Source: an uncultured Aquimarina sp. (GTDB lineage Bacteria; Bacteroidota; Bacteroidia; Flavobacteriales; Flavobacteriaceae). Taken from it: a DNA stretch of 64,000 bases. The first letter of the stretch is position 1. Each line of letters starts with the position of its first letter. Of the stretch, positions 18,812-26,769 are shown in pieces. Below the pieces are notes generated by a model. The model had not been told where the DNA came from. It was given only the letters and a program-made list of their open reading frames with translations, and did no database searches. Made by a program: the position numbers and the translations under genes. The stretch covers positions 1-64,000 of the forward strand of contig CANNBP010000009.1 of assembly GCA_947502885.1 (NCBI GenBank). The letters are read 5' to 3'.

Positions 18812-19432
18812 ATGGTTATGGGAAAAATTAAAATAATACTTGTCGATGATCATGTAATGTTCTTAGAAGGACTAAAAATTTCTTTAGAAAAATATTCTTT
18901 TATTGAGGTTACTAGAACTTTTGATACCGTAAAAAAGGCACTACAATTTTTAAAAACAGAAGCTGTTGACCTTATAATTACAGATATGTCAATGCCCGAT
19001 ATGAATGGTATTGAATTTATTAAGAAAATAAAACAAGACTACAAGGGTCTAAAAGTAATGGCGATTAGTACCTTTAGTCCTGTGCATTTTGAATCTGATT
19101 TTTATGATGGTTATTTGCTTAAGGATACTGATATAGCTACAGTAATCGAAGCCATAAAAACGATTATTTACCAAAATGACACGTATTTTTATCGTAAGAT
19201 GGACACTACAAATACATTAACGTTTTCTGCAAATGTTCTTACCAAAAGAGAAAAGCAGATTACTGCACTTATAGCACAAGAGTATACTGTAGACGAAATT
19301 GCCAACACTTTATTTATTAGCAGGCACACGATAGAAACTCACAAAAAGAATATCTTCTTAAAATTACAAGTAAAAACCAATGCTGGATTGATAAAAAAGG
19401 CAATTCAATTGGGGATTACCCTAAATGAATAA
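18812..19432 (+). CDS. LuxR/NarL-family response regulator
   Basis: The product has 206 residues. The receiver domain has the acidic pair D12-D13 (LVDDH), the phospho-accepting D58 (IITDMSMPDMNG) and K104 (GYLLKDTD). The C-terminal ~65 residues carry a LuxR helix-turn-helix (LTKREKQITALIAQEYTVDE, SRHTIETHKKNIFLKL). The gene is 10 bp after the histidine kinase and is its cognate partner. A second ATG six bases later (18818) would give MGKIKIILVDDH and may be the real start. Targets are not encoded in the sequence, but the palindrome at 16838 is a reasonable autoregulatory candidate. Its stop is only 10 bp from that of the convergent DoxX-like gene. Confidence 0.95.
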   Translation: MVMGKIKIILVDDHVMFLEGLKISLEKYSFIEVTRTFDTVKKALQFLKTEAVDLIITDMSMPDMNGIEFIKKIKQDYKGLKVMAISTFSPVHFESDFYDGYLLKDTDIATVIEAIKTIIYQNDTYFYRKMDTTNTLTFSANVLTKREKQITALIAQEYTVDEIANTLFISRHTIETHKKNIFLKLQVKTNAGLIKKAIQLGITLNE

Positions 19433-19442
19433 CGTTGTGCTA

Positions 19443-19841
19443 TCAAATAGTTGTTACGTACAATCCAAAAATCGCTACTATAAAATAGCAAGTAATTGTT
19501 AAGGCACCCGGGTAATCTTTTGCAACTCTTTGACCAAAAAGTAAAAGCAAAAGTGTTGCACAAGACAAAAACATAGCTAGTATAGCATTATCAATAATAT
19601 TCTCTGAAATCAATTGGTAAATACCCAAAATGCAATAAATCGACGTAATGATTTCAAGAACTAGAACAACACCTAAAAGTAATGGAACCATACCACCCAT
19701 AAAGGTTTTCGAAAAATGTTCTTTTAACCAAGAAAGGTTACCTTTCCAATCTAAAACCTTGTCCAAACCTGATTGTAAAAAAGTAATTAATAGAAAAGCC
19801 AAAATTGTTATTGAAACGATGTTATTGATTAGATTATCCAT
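19443..19841 (-). CDS. DoxX-like integral membrane protein
   Basis: The product has 132 residues with four hydrophobic segments, roughly at 8-24, 48-72, 78-105 and 113-130. The first loop has FLQSGLDKVLDWKGNLSWL, a pattern typical of DoxX/MauE-like small membrane proteins. Members of this family are loosely linked to redox or respiratory functions, but most have no defined activity. It lies 41 bp downstream of holB on the same strand and could be read from the holB transcript. No specific role is inferred. Confidence 0.75.
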   Translation of the reverse strand: MDNLINNIVSITILAFLLITFLQSGLDKVLDWKGNLSWLKEHFSKTFMGGMVPLLLGVVLVLEIITSIYCILGIYQLISENIIDNAILAMFLSCATLLLLLFGQRVAKDYPGALTITCYFIVAIFGLYVTTI

Positions 19842-19881
19842 GTAAATGTGTTTTTAATAGTTGTTTAATATAGTTGGTTTT

Positions 19882-21054
19882 TTATTTTTTTGAAGGAGGT
19901 GGAGGACTCTTTTTATGCAATAAACGTGTTAGTTTTATAGATAAATCGGTAAGAATAATTTTTGCATTACCATTACGCTCTATATGATAGGTTGCATTCT
20001 GAATTTCTTCAGAAATATCCATAATATTAGCCCCATGTACAAAAGGAGCAAACTTTTCTAATTTAAACCCTTTTGTAGCAGGTTCTAAAAAGACCAAATC
20101 TGTTGCTTTATAATTATATAATAGTGCTTGTCTAAAAAAGTCAAGACAATAATTTAAAAATCGTTTTTGTGTTTCTCTACCGGTTCCGGCAATAGATTCG
20201 CTCCAAGAAATAAGGTCCCGAACAGCAGATTTATTTCCTTTTGCTCTAAAAGCCGTACGCACCCATTGTATAAACCATTCTTCGAACTGATCATCTCCAC
20301 CATCTTGATGCAGTAAGTGTAATGCCTTACTATAGTCTCCATTGGCTTGATGTGCTATTTTTTGGGCTTCGTTATCAGAGATATTCTCTTTAGTTTTTAA
20401 TGCTTCTTTGATTACGTGTTCTCCAAGTGGTGGAAAATGTAGAACTTGACAACGAGAACGAATAGTTTGTATCAATTGTTCTTCGTCTTCAGCAATAAGA
20501 ATAAAGATTGTTTTTTCTGGAGGCTCCTCAATAAGTTTTAGAAGTTTATTAGAAGCGGCTATATTCATTTTATCAGCCATCCAAATCAACATAACTTTAT
20601 ACCCTCCTTCATAACTTTTTAGAGAGAGTTTTTTTACAATGCCTAATGCTTCGTCAACTCCAATTTGTCCTTGCTTCTTTTCTATTCCTAAAGAAAGATA
20701 CCAATCAAATATGCTACCATATGGATTGTCTTTTACGAAAACTCTCCATTCTTCGGCAAATTGATCTGCTGTAGGATGTTTTTTTACTTTGTCATTTACT
20801 GCTACCGGATATGCAAAATGTAGGTCTGGGTGTGCAAGATGTTCAAACTTTATATTACAAGATGCGTTTCCTTCTGTATTTTCTCCATTTTGATTTTGAC
20901 ATAAAATATATTGAGCATAGGCTATGGCCATTGGTAATGTACCACTACCGTTGGGTCCAACAAAAAGTTGTGCATGAGGTATTCTACTTCGATCAGCACT
21001 CGTAGTTAAATAACTTTTGAGATGGGTAAGTCCTAAAATTTCTGAAAATAACAT
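19882..21054 (-). CDS. holB: DNA polymerase III subunit delta'
   Basis: The product has 390 residues from the ATG at 21054; the in-frame TTG two codons upstream is less likely. The start MLFSEILGLTHLKSYL and SRIPHAQLFVGPNGSGTLPM are typical of delta' in Bacteroidota. The nucleotide-binding loop is degenerate (GPNGSGTL, lacking the Walker Lys), as expected for a clamp-loader subunit that does not hydrolyse ATP. Also visible are MADKMNIAASNKLLKLIEEP and the sensor region TIRSRCQVLHFPPL. It acts in the clamp loader that places the beta clamp on DNA. No holA or tmk neighbour is present. Confidence 0.93.
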   Translation of the reverse strand: MLFSEILGLTHLKSYLTTSADRSRIPHAQLFVGPNGSGTLPMAIAYAQYILCQNQNGENTEGNASCNIKFEHLAHPDLHFAYPVAVNDKVKKHPTADQFAEEWRVFVKDNPYGSIFDWYLSLGIEKKQGQIGVDEALGIVKKLSLKSYEGGYKVMLIWMADKMNIAASNKLLKLIEEPPEKTIFILIAEDEEQLIQTIRSRCQVLHFPPLGEHVIKEALKTKENISDNEAQKIAHQANGDYSKALHLLHQDGGDDQFEEWFIQWVRTAFRAKGNKSAVRDLISWSESIAGTGRETQKRFLNYCLDFFRQALLYNYKATDLVFLEPATKGFKLEKFAPFVHGANIMDISEEIQNATYHIERNGNAKIILTDLSIKLTRLLHKKSPPPPSKK

Positions 21055-21284
21055 AGGCAAATATAAAAAGAAGAACTAGGTACAAAGAATGAAATACAAA
21101 TTTAATCCAAAGAATAGATTGCATGTTTAAAACAATGTCAAGAATATCATACATATCACAAGTAAATTTCTAAGTTGGATTGACTGTAATTATGAGTTAA
21201 TTTTCTAATTCAGGTAAATTAACATTGTTTTTTTGTGATTTTTTGGACACTACACATACTAATAGTATATAATTATTTTTTTCG

Positions 21285-21773
21285 ATGCATACAAAAAAGG
21301 AATTTATACAAGATATTAAGGAGAATGAAGCCATTATTTATAAGGTTGCAAGGATCTACTCGAATAATACCGAAGATCGAAAAGATTTGTATCAAGATAT
21401 TGTGTATCAACTCTGGAAATCGTACAACTCTTTTAAACGGGAATCAAAAATTAGTACCTGGATGTACCGAGTAGCATTAAATACTGCAATTGGCTTTTTG
21501 AAAAAAGAAAAAAGAAAGGGACATCAAGTATCGATTGATATTTCTCTTTTAAACAAAATAGATCCGGTTGATGGTATTTTTGAAGAGAGAATTGAACTTT
21601 TATATAAATATATAAAGGAACTTAATGTTATAGAAAGAGGAATTATACTTCTTCATTTAGAAGGGAAAAATTATGATGAAATAGCAAGGATTACTGGATT
21701 TACGAATACTAATATTGGAACTCGATTAGGTAGAATAAAACAAAAATTAAAATCTAAAATAAAAACACAGTAA
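21285..21773 (+). CDS. ECF-type RNA polymerase sigma factor
   Basis: The product has 162 residues. Region 2 is represented by DLYQDIVYQLWKSYNSFK and ISTWMYRVALNTAIGFLKK (core binding and -10 recognition). Region 4 is LNVIERGIILLHLEGKNYDE, then IARITGFTNTNIGTRLGRIK, a helix-turn-helix for -35 recognition. Size and domain order are those of an ECF sigma-70 protein. The next gene starts 3 bp after its stop and encodes a membrane protein, the usual sigma/anti-sigma layout. The signal and regulon are not evident. A short palindromic AT run precedes the start, but no reliable promoter was seen. Confidence 0.92.
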   Translation: MHTKKEFIQDIKENEAIIYKVARIYSNNTEDRKDLYQDIVYQLWKSYNSFKRESKISTWMYRVALNTAIGFLKKEKRKGHQVSIDISLLNKIDPVDGIFEERIELLYKYIKELNVIERGIILLHLEGKNYDEIARITGFTNTNIGTRLGRIKQKLKSKIKTQ

Positions 21774-21776
21774 ATT

Positions 21777-22373
21777 ATGGAATATGATGAGATGAAAATA
21801 CTTTGGGATGGGATGAATCAGAAAATTGAGGAGCAAAAAATATTGACAGATAAATTAATCTTGGATATGACCAAAGAACGTTATGAAAATAAATTAAGAG
21901 CGATTTCAATTCCTGAAACAATAGGAGCGCTTATTTGTTTTGCGTTGGCTACATATATCATGATCCACTTTAATAAATTGAATATTTGGTACCTGCAAGT
22001 TTTGGGAGGTTTTACTATAGCTTTATGTATAATTATGCCAATTCTATCGCTTAAATCTATTCGAAAGATGACATCTATTGATATTTCAAGTAACACTTAT
22101 AAAGAGTCCCTAATTGCATTTTATAGAAATGAAACGAAGTTTAAACGTATTCAAAAAATTAGCTTTTATGTAAGTTTTTTGGTGCTCATTTCTGCAGTTA
22201 TTACTTTAGGAAAAATAGAAAAAGATATTGATGTATTTATAATGACCGAAAAATTAAAGTGGATGATTCCATCAGGGATAGGACTGTTATTTATATTTAC
22301 ACAATGGGTTTTAAAAAAATATAAGAAAGTAACAACATCGGCAAAAGACATACTTAAAGATTTGGAAAATTAA
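21777..22373 (+). CDS. Membrane protein, probable anti-sigma partner
   Basis: The product has 198 residues. The N-terminal ~45 residues are charged and helical (MEYDEMKILWDGMNQKIEEQ) and could contact the sigma factor. Four membrane segments follow: about 46-62, 70-90, 124-143 and 160-178. There is no zinc-binding HxxxCxxC motif, so it is not a classical zinc-type anti-sigma factor. The role rests on the 3-bp spacing to the ECF sigma gene; such small membrane proteins often sit behind ECF genes in Flavobacteriia. The domain itself is not recognised. Confidence 0.6.
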   Translation: MEYDEMKILWDGMNQKIEEQKILTDKLILDMTKERYENKLRAISIPETIGALICFALATYIMIHFNKLNIWYLQVLGGFTIALCIIMPILSLKSIRKMTSIDISSNTYKESLIAFYRNETKFKRIQKISFYVSFLVLISAVITLGKIEKDIDVFIMTEKLKWMIPSGIGLLFIFTQWVLKKYKKVTTSAKDILKDLEN

Positions 22374-22611
22374 AGGTGTTGTAGAAATTAAATACTATAA
22401 TTTTTTAATCAATAAACGTATTGTTTTCAATAGAAGTAAATGAATCTTAAAATATTACATTGTGATTAAAGTTTTTCTACCAAAGAATGCTTTTTTATAA
22501 AAATTCCGTAAAAGTTAAAATTTAACTATCATTTAGACTAATTTTTCCCATAGAATCCAGTGTTTTTGGTGAAATAGAATTATTTTCGTTTTCGAAAATC
22601 AATACAGCAAC

Positions 22612-23799
22612 ATGAAGACAATTAACGATTTCAATTTTGAAGATAAAAAAGCATTAATTAGGGTAGACTTTAATGTTCCGCTAAACGAGAATTTTGAAGT
22701 AACTGATGATACTAGAATACAAGCAGCTAAACCAACAATAATTAAAATCTTGGAAGATGGAGGAAGTGCTGTTTTAATGTCTCACTTAGGTCGACCAAAA
22801 GGAGTACAAGACGAATTTTCTTTAAGGCACATTATTGATAAAGTTTCTGATGTTCTTGGAGTACAAGTAAAATATGTTGCCAATTGTGTTGGACAGGAAG
22901 CAGAAGATGCTGTGGGTCAATTAAACCCAGGAGAAGTTTTATTGTTAGAAAACTTAAGGTTTCATCCTACAGAAACAGCTGGTGATGTTGCCTTTGCAGA
23001 ACAACTATCAAAATTAGGAGATATATATGTTAATGATGCATTTGGTACTGCTCATAGAGCGCATGCTTCTACAACGATTGTAGCTCAGTTTTTTCCAGAG
23101 AGCAAGTGTTTTGGAAGTTTATTGGCAAAAGAAATAGAGAGTATTGATAAAGTGTTGAGTACTGGAGAGCAACCAATTACAGCAATTTTGGGAGGATCAA
23201 AAGTATCTTCAAAAATTACAATTATAGAAAATGTTCTTGATACTGTAGACAATCTTATTATTGGTGGTGGTATGACATATACTTTTATTAAGGCCAAAGG
23301 AGGACAAATAGGAAGTTCTATTTGTGAAGATGATAAGCAAGAACTTGCATTAGAAATTCTTAAAAAGGCAGAAGAAAAAGGAGTTAAAGTACATTTACCA
23401 GTAGATGTTTTGGGTGCAGATGCTTTTGATAATAATGCCAATACCCAGATAGTTGCAGTAGATGCAATTCCTGAGGGGTGGCAAGGACTTGATGTTGGAC
23501 CTGAGACGGTAAAAAGGTTTTCTGAGGTTGTTTCGGAGTCAAAAACTATTCTATGGAATGGGCCTCTAGGTGTTTTTGAAATGGAAACCTTTGCAAAAGG
23601 AACGATAGATTTGGGTCATGCAATTGCCAATGCAACAAAAGAAGGAGCTTTTTCACTTGTTGGAGGAGGAGATTCTGTTGCAGCTGTAAAACAGTTTGGT
23701 TTTGGTGATAAAGTAAGTTATGTTTCTACTGGTGGTGGAGCAATGTTAGAGAGCCTAGAAGGAAAAACATTACCTGGTATAGAAGCCATAGAAAAATAA
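22612..23799 (+). CDS. pgk: Phosphoglycerate kinase
   Basis: The product has 395 residues, the normal length. It transfers the phosphate of 1,3-bisphosphoglycerate to ADP in glycolysis, in the cytoplasm. Signature segments are present in order: VDFNVPLNENFEVTDDTRI, SHLGRPKG, ENLRFHPTETAGD, VNDAFGTAHRAHAST, ILGGSKVSSKI, LWNGPLGVFEMETFAKGT and LVGGGDSVAA. No residue known to be essential appears to be missing. It stands alone, with about 240 bp of AT-rich non-coding DNA in front and a strong terminator behind, so it is probably monocistronic. Confidence 0.98.
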   Translation: MKTINDFNFEDKKALIRVDFNVPLNENFEVTDDTRIQAAKPTIIKILEDGGSAVLMSHLGRPKGVQDEFSLRHIIDKVSDVLGVQVKYVANCVGQEAEDAVGQLNPGEVLLLENLRFHPTETAGDVAFAEQLSKLGDIYVNDAFGTAHRAHASTTIVAQFFPESKCFGSLLAKEIESIDKVLSTGEQPITAILGGSKVSSKITIIENVLDTVDNLIIGGGMTYTFIKAKGGQIGSSICEDDKQELALEILKKAEEKGVKVHLPVDVLGADAFDNNANTQIVAVDAIPEGWQGLDVGPETVKRFSEVVSESKTILWNGPLGVFEMETFAKGTIDLGHAIANATKEGAFSLVGGGDSVAAVKQFGFGDKVSYVSTGGGAMLESLEGKTLPGIEAIEK

Positions 23800-23850
23800 C
23801 AAAATAATTACATTTATTGTAAGAAAATACGTGTTATTTAGATAAATTAC

Positions 23851-23880
23851 AAAAAATCGGTTGTTTTAACCGGTTTTTTT
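23851..23880 (+). terminator. Rho-independent terminator after pgk
   Basis: A 12-bp stem (23851-23862 with 23868-23879, one T-G pair) is followed by a T run. A small second hairpin (GCGTT/AACGC, 23881-23893) follows at once. Confidence 0.88.
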
Positions 23881-23937
23881 GCGTTTTTAACGCTCTGATT
23901 TTTTGTGGTTTAGAAAAAAAATGCGATTTTCGCTGCT

Positions 23938-23979
23938 ATATTGTTGATAACATGTTAAAAACATTATAGTTAACAATAT
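23938..23979. repeat. Nested inverted repeat upstream of the lytic transglycosylase gene
   Basis: Outer arms ATATTGTT (23938-23945) and AACAATAT (23972-23979), and inner arms ATGTT and AACAT around AAA, form a long interrupted palindrome about 45 bp before the start codon. It includes TGTTGATAA, the complement of a one-mismatch DnaA box. It may be a regulator site or simply AT-rich symmetry. Confidence 0.35.
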
Positions 23980-24024
23980 TTATTCTAATAATCCGTAGTA
24001 AACAAAAGCAAATATACTCTTAAG

Positions 24025-25656
24025 ATGAACATCTATTTCACACTCTTTCTTTCTTTTTTATTCTTTTCTGCCTCAATCTATTCGCAGGATACAAAATCTC
24101 AAAAACAGTCTAAAGGAAAAGAGATTGTTTTTAAAGAGCAATTGGATTTAAAAAAAGAAAAGGTAGAGGTTGTTGATACCACAAATGTTATACAAACGGG
24201 TTCAGAATTAAAGACAACTACAATCACTACAACTAATGTTAAGGATAGCTTGGTTTATGTTGCCAAAGATTATCCTCAAATGGCTCAATTAGATTCGATT
24301 TGGAAACAAGAATTATATAATTCGGACCTTTTTGATACGATATACAAATCTGTGAGAGAATTGGCATATGAACCTGTCGAATATGTGGACCTTCCTACTG
24401 ATACATTAAAAGCAAGATTAAAAGAACTTAATGCTCGTACTCCGTTTAATGTAGAATATAACCCATCATTAGAAAGTGTAATAAAGAGATATTTAAAGAA
24501 TCGTCATGAGGCATTAGACCGTATGATGGCACTTAGTAAGTTTTATTTTCCTCTTTTTGAGCAAGAATTAGACAATCAAAATATTCCTTTAGAAATAAAA
24601 TACTTGGCTATTGTAGAGTCTGCTTTAAAACCAAGGGCAAAATCTAGAGTTGGAGCAACTGGATTATGGCAATTTATGTTTGGTACAGGTAAAATGTTTG
24701 GTTTAGAGGTAAGTTCGTATGTAGATGAACGCATGGATCCTATCATGGCTACTAAAGCTGCATGTAAATATTTGTCGAACCTGTACAAAGTATTTGGTGA
24801 TTGGGATCTTGCTTTAGCATCTTATAATTCGGGTCCAGGTAACGTTAACAAAGCCATTCGCAGAAGTGGAGGGTATACCAATTACTGGAACATTAGACAT
24901 AATTTACCAAGAGAAACGGCGGGTTATCTTCCGGCATTTTTAGCTACGATGTATATTTTTGAATACGCCGATAAACATGGATTTAAACAAAGAAAACCAG
25001 AGTTTGCATATTTTGAGACTGATACTGTTCGTGTAAAACAAATGATTACGTTAGATCAAGTATCAGAATATATGAATATTGATATCGAGGAATTACAATT
25101 TTTAAACCCTTCTTATAAGTTGGATATTATCCCATATATTAAGGATGAAGATTATGTATTGCGATTGCCTCTTGATAAGGTTGGTGCTTTTGTAGCTAAT
25201 GAACAACAGATTTATGGATTGGCCAAAGCAGAGTTGGCAAAACGTGAAAAACCTTTACCAAAATACCATGAAGCTAATGATAGGATTAGATATCGTGTTA
25301 GAAGTGGTGATTATTTAGGAAAGATTGCAAGAAAATATGGTGTGCGAGTTAGTCAAATCAAAAGATGGAACGGTTTACGAAGCAATAACCTAAGAGTAGG
25401 GCAAAGACTGACTATTCATTCTCGTCGACCAATAGTAAATAGAGCTAAAAAAACTACGAAAACAATAAGTTCGAAAACGAGTAAAACAAGTATTGCAAAT
25501 AAAAACGTAGAAGTGTATACAGTAAAATCTGGAGATACGCTGTGGAGTATTTCTAAAAAATTTAATGGTATTTCTGTAGAAAATCTTAAAAATTGGAATG
25601 ATATTAGCGGTACTGGTATAAAACCAGGTATGAAATTGAAACTTTCAAAGTCATAA
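24025..25656 (+). CDS. Secreted lytic transglycosylase with two LysM domains (MltD-like)
   Basis: The product has 543 residues. A signal peptide ends near SASIYSQ. A linker of ~130 residues leads to an SLT domain at ~180-320, with the catalytic Glu at residue 198 (YLAIVESALKP) and the motifs ATGLWQFMFGTGK, ALASYNSGPGNV and ETAGYLPAFLATMY. Two LysM domains follow near ~425-470 (YRVRSGDYLGKIARKYGV) and ~500-543 (YTVKSGDTLWSISKKFNG), which bind peptidoglycan. The enzyme cleaves glycan strands with formation of 1,6-anhydro-MurNAc, in the periplasm. The order SLT then LysM is as in MltD. The DUF4837 lipoprotein gene begins 19 bp later and is probably co-transcribed. Confidence 0.93.
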   Translation: MNIYFTLFLSFLFFSASIYSQDTKSQKQSKGKEIVFKEQLDLKKEKVEVVDTTNVIQTGSELKTTTITTTNVKDSLVYVAKDYPQMAQLDSIWKQELYNSDLFDTIYKSVRELAYEPVEYVDLPTDTLKARLKELNARTPFNVEYNPSLESVIKRYLKNRHEALDRMMALSKFYFPLFEQELDNQNIPLEIKYLAIVESALKPRAKSRVGATGLWQFMFGTGKMFGLEVSSYVDERMDPIMATKAACKYLSNLYKVFGDWDLALASYNSGPGNVNKAIRRSGGYTNYWNIRHNLPRETAGYLPAFLATMYIFEYADKHGFKQRKPEFAYFETDTVRVKQMITLDQVSEYMNIDIEELQFLNPSYKLDIIPYIKDEDYVLRLPLDKVGAFVANEQQIYGLAKAELAKREKPLPKYHEANDRIRYRVRSGDYLGKIARKYGVRVSQIKRWNGLRSNNLRVGQRLTIHSRRPIVNRAKKTTKTISSKTSKTSIANKNVEVYTVKSGDTLWSISKKFNGISVENLKNWNDISGTGIKPGMKLKLSKS

Positions 25657-25675
25657 TCGCAAATAACATCATTAT

Positions 25676-26671
25676 ATGAAAAAATTAGCACTTGCCATTA
25701 GCTGTATGCTATGTATTATTAGTTGTACAGAAACCAAAAAAGAAAACAAAGACAAAAAGCCTCAAGGCGCTATGGCGCATTCGGTGGGTAAAATAAACGA
25801 ACTTTCTGTTGTAGTTGATAATTCTTTATGGAAAGGTAATGTAGGTGATATAATTCGTAAGAATTTTGGAGCAGAAGTACCAGGTTTACCACAAGAAGAA
25901 CCTTTGTTTTCGATGAGACAAATGCCAAAAGAAGCGTTTTATGGAATGGCTAGAAAGAATAGAACTTTTCTATGGATCAAAAAAGAAGAAAATGATAAGA
26001 GTGGTCATATTTCGTTAGAAAATAAGTTTGCAACTCCTCAAGCTGGCGCAATAATTTCTGGAACTACAGAAGAAGAAATTGTCGAGCTAATAAAAAAACA
26101 TAGTGAAACGATTATTTCAAGGTTCAAATCGATAGAAACTAGAGAAAAGCAAAAGCGAATAAGAAAGTCCCTAGAAAAAATACCACAGTTAAAAGAAAAA
26201 TTAGGAATCACCTTAGCAATTCCGACGGCATATCGAATTGCAAAAGAAGAAGATGCTTTCTTTTGGATTCGTAAGGATATTCAGAACGGGAGTATGAATT
26301 TATTGATTTATGAACTTCCGTTAGCCACAATATCCAAAGATTCTAATACGGTTTCTAGCATTGTAAAAATGAGAGATTCTATCGGAAGAGTTAAAATTCC
26401 TACCTCTGCAGTAGGTAAATTTATTACCGAAGAAGCCTATGCTCCTTATCTTTATGAGACAAAGCTAGATAGTAAGTTTACTTTTGAAACCAAAGGAACC
26501 TGGGAAATCAAAGATAGATATATGGCCGGTCCTTTTGTTAACTATGCGGTCGAAGATTTAAGTAATAATAGACTACTTGTATTAGAAGGTTTTGTTTTTG
26601 CTCCATCATCGATAAAAAGAGACAATATGTTCGAACTTGAGGCTATTATTAAAACAATTAAGTTTGAGTAA
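25676..26671 (+). CDS. DUF4837 family lipoprotein
   Basis: The product has 331 residues. The lipobox is CIISC, with the mature Cys near residue 17, followed by TETKKENKDKKP. Family features of DUF4837 as I remember them are present: an early SVVVDNSLWKGNVGDIIR, then EEPLFSMRQMPKEAF, and later FWIRKDIQNGSMNLLIYEL and YETKLDSKFTFETKGTWEI. The family is restricted to Bacteroidota and has no known biochemical function. It lies 19 bp downstream of the lytic transglycosylase, which suggests a role in the cell envelope; that is inference from position only. Confidence 0.85.
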   Translation: MKKLALAISCMLCIISCTETKKENKDKKPQGAMAHSVGKINELSVVVDNSLWKGNVGDIIRKNFGAEVPGLPQEEPLFSMRQMPKEAFYGMARKNRTFLWIKKEENDKSGHISLENKFATPQAGAIISGTTEEEIVELIKKHSETIISRFKSIETREKQKRIRKSLEKIPQLKEKLGITLAIPTAYRIAKEEDAFFWIRKDIQNGSMNLLIYELPLATISKDSNTVSSIVKMRDSIGRVKIPTSAVGKFITEEAYAPYLYETKLDSKFTFETKGTWEIKDRYMAGPFVNYAVEDLSNNRLLVLEGFVFAPSSIKRDNMFELEAIIKTIKFE

Positions 26672-26769
26672 TACAATGTAATTCTTAAAATTGTAGATAA
26701 TTTTTTTGCCCGAGTAAAATATACCTTCAATTTTGGTAGTATATTTAGCGATTCTAAAAACTGATTTTC

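Noticed and set aside
19433..19460. Terminator between the response regulator and the DoxX-like gene
   Set aside because: Only 10 bp separate the stops and the symmetry there is weak.
21235..21474. Alternative ORF overlapping the start of the sigma factor gene
   Set aside because: The sigma factor frame at 21285 has conserved regions 2 and 4; this one does not.
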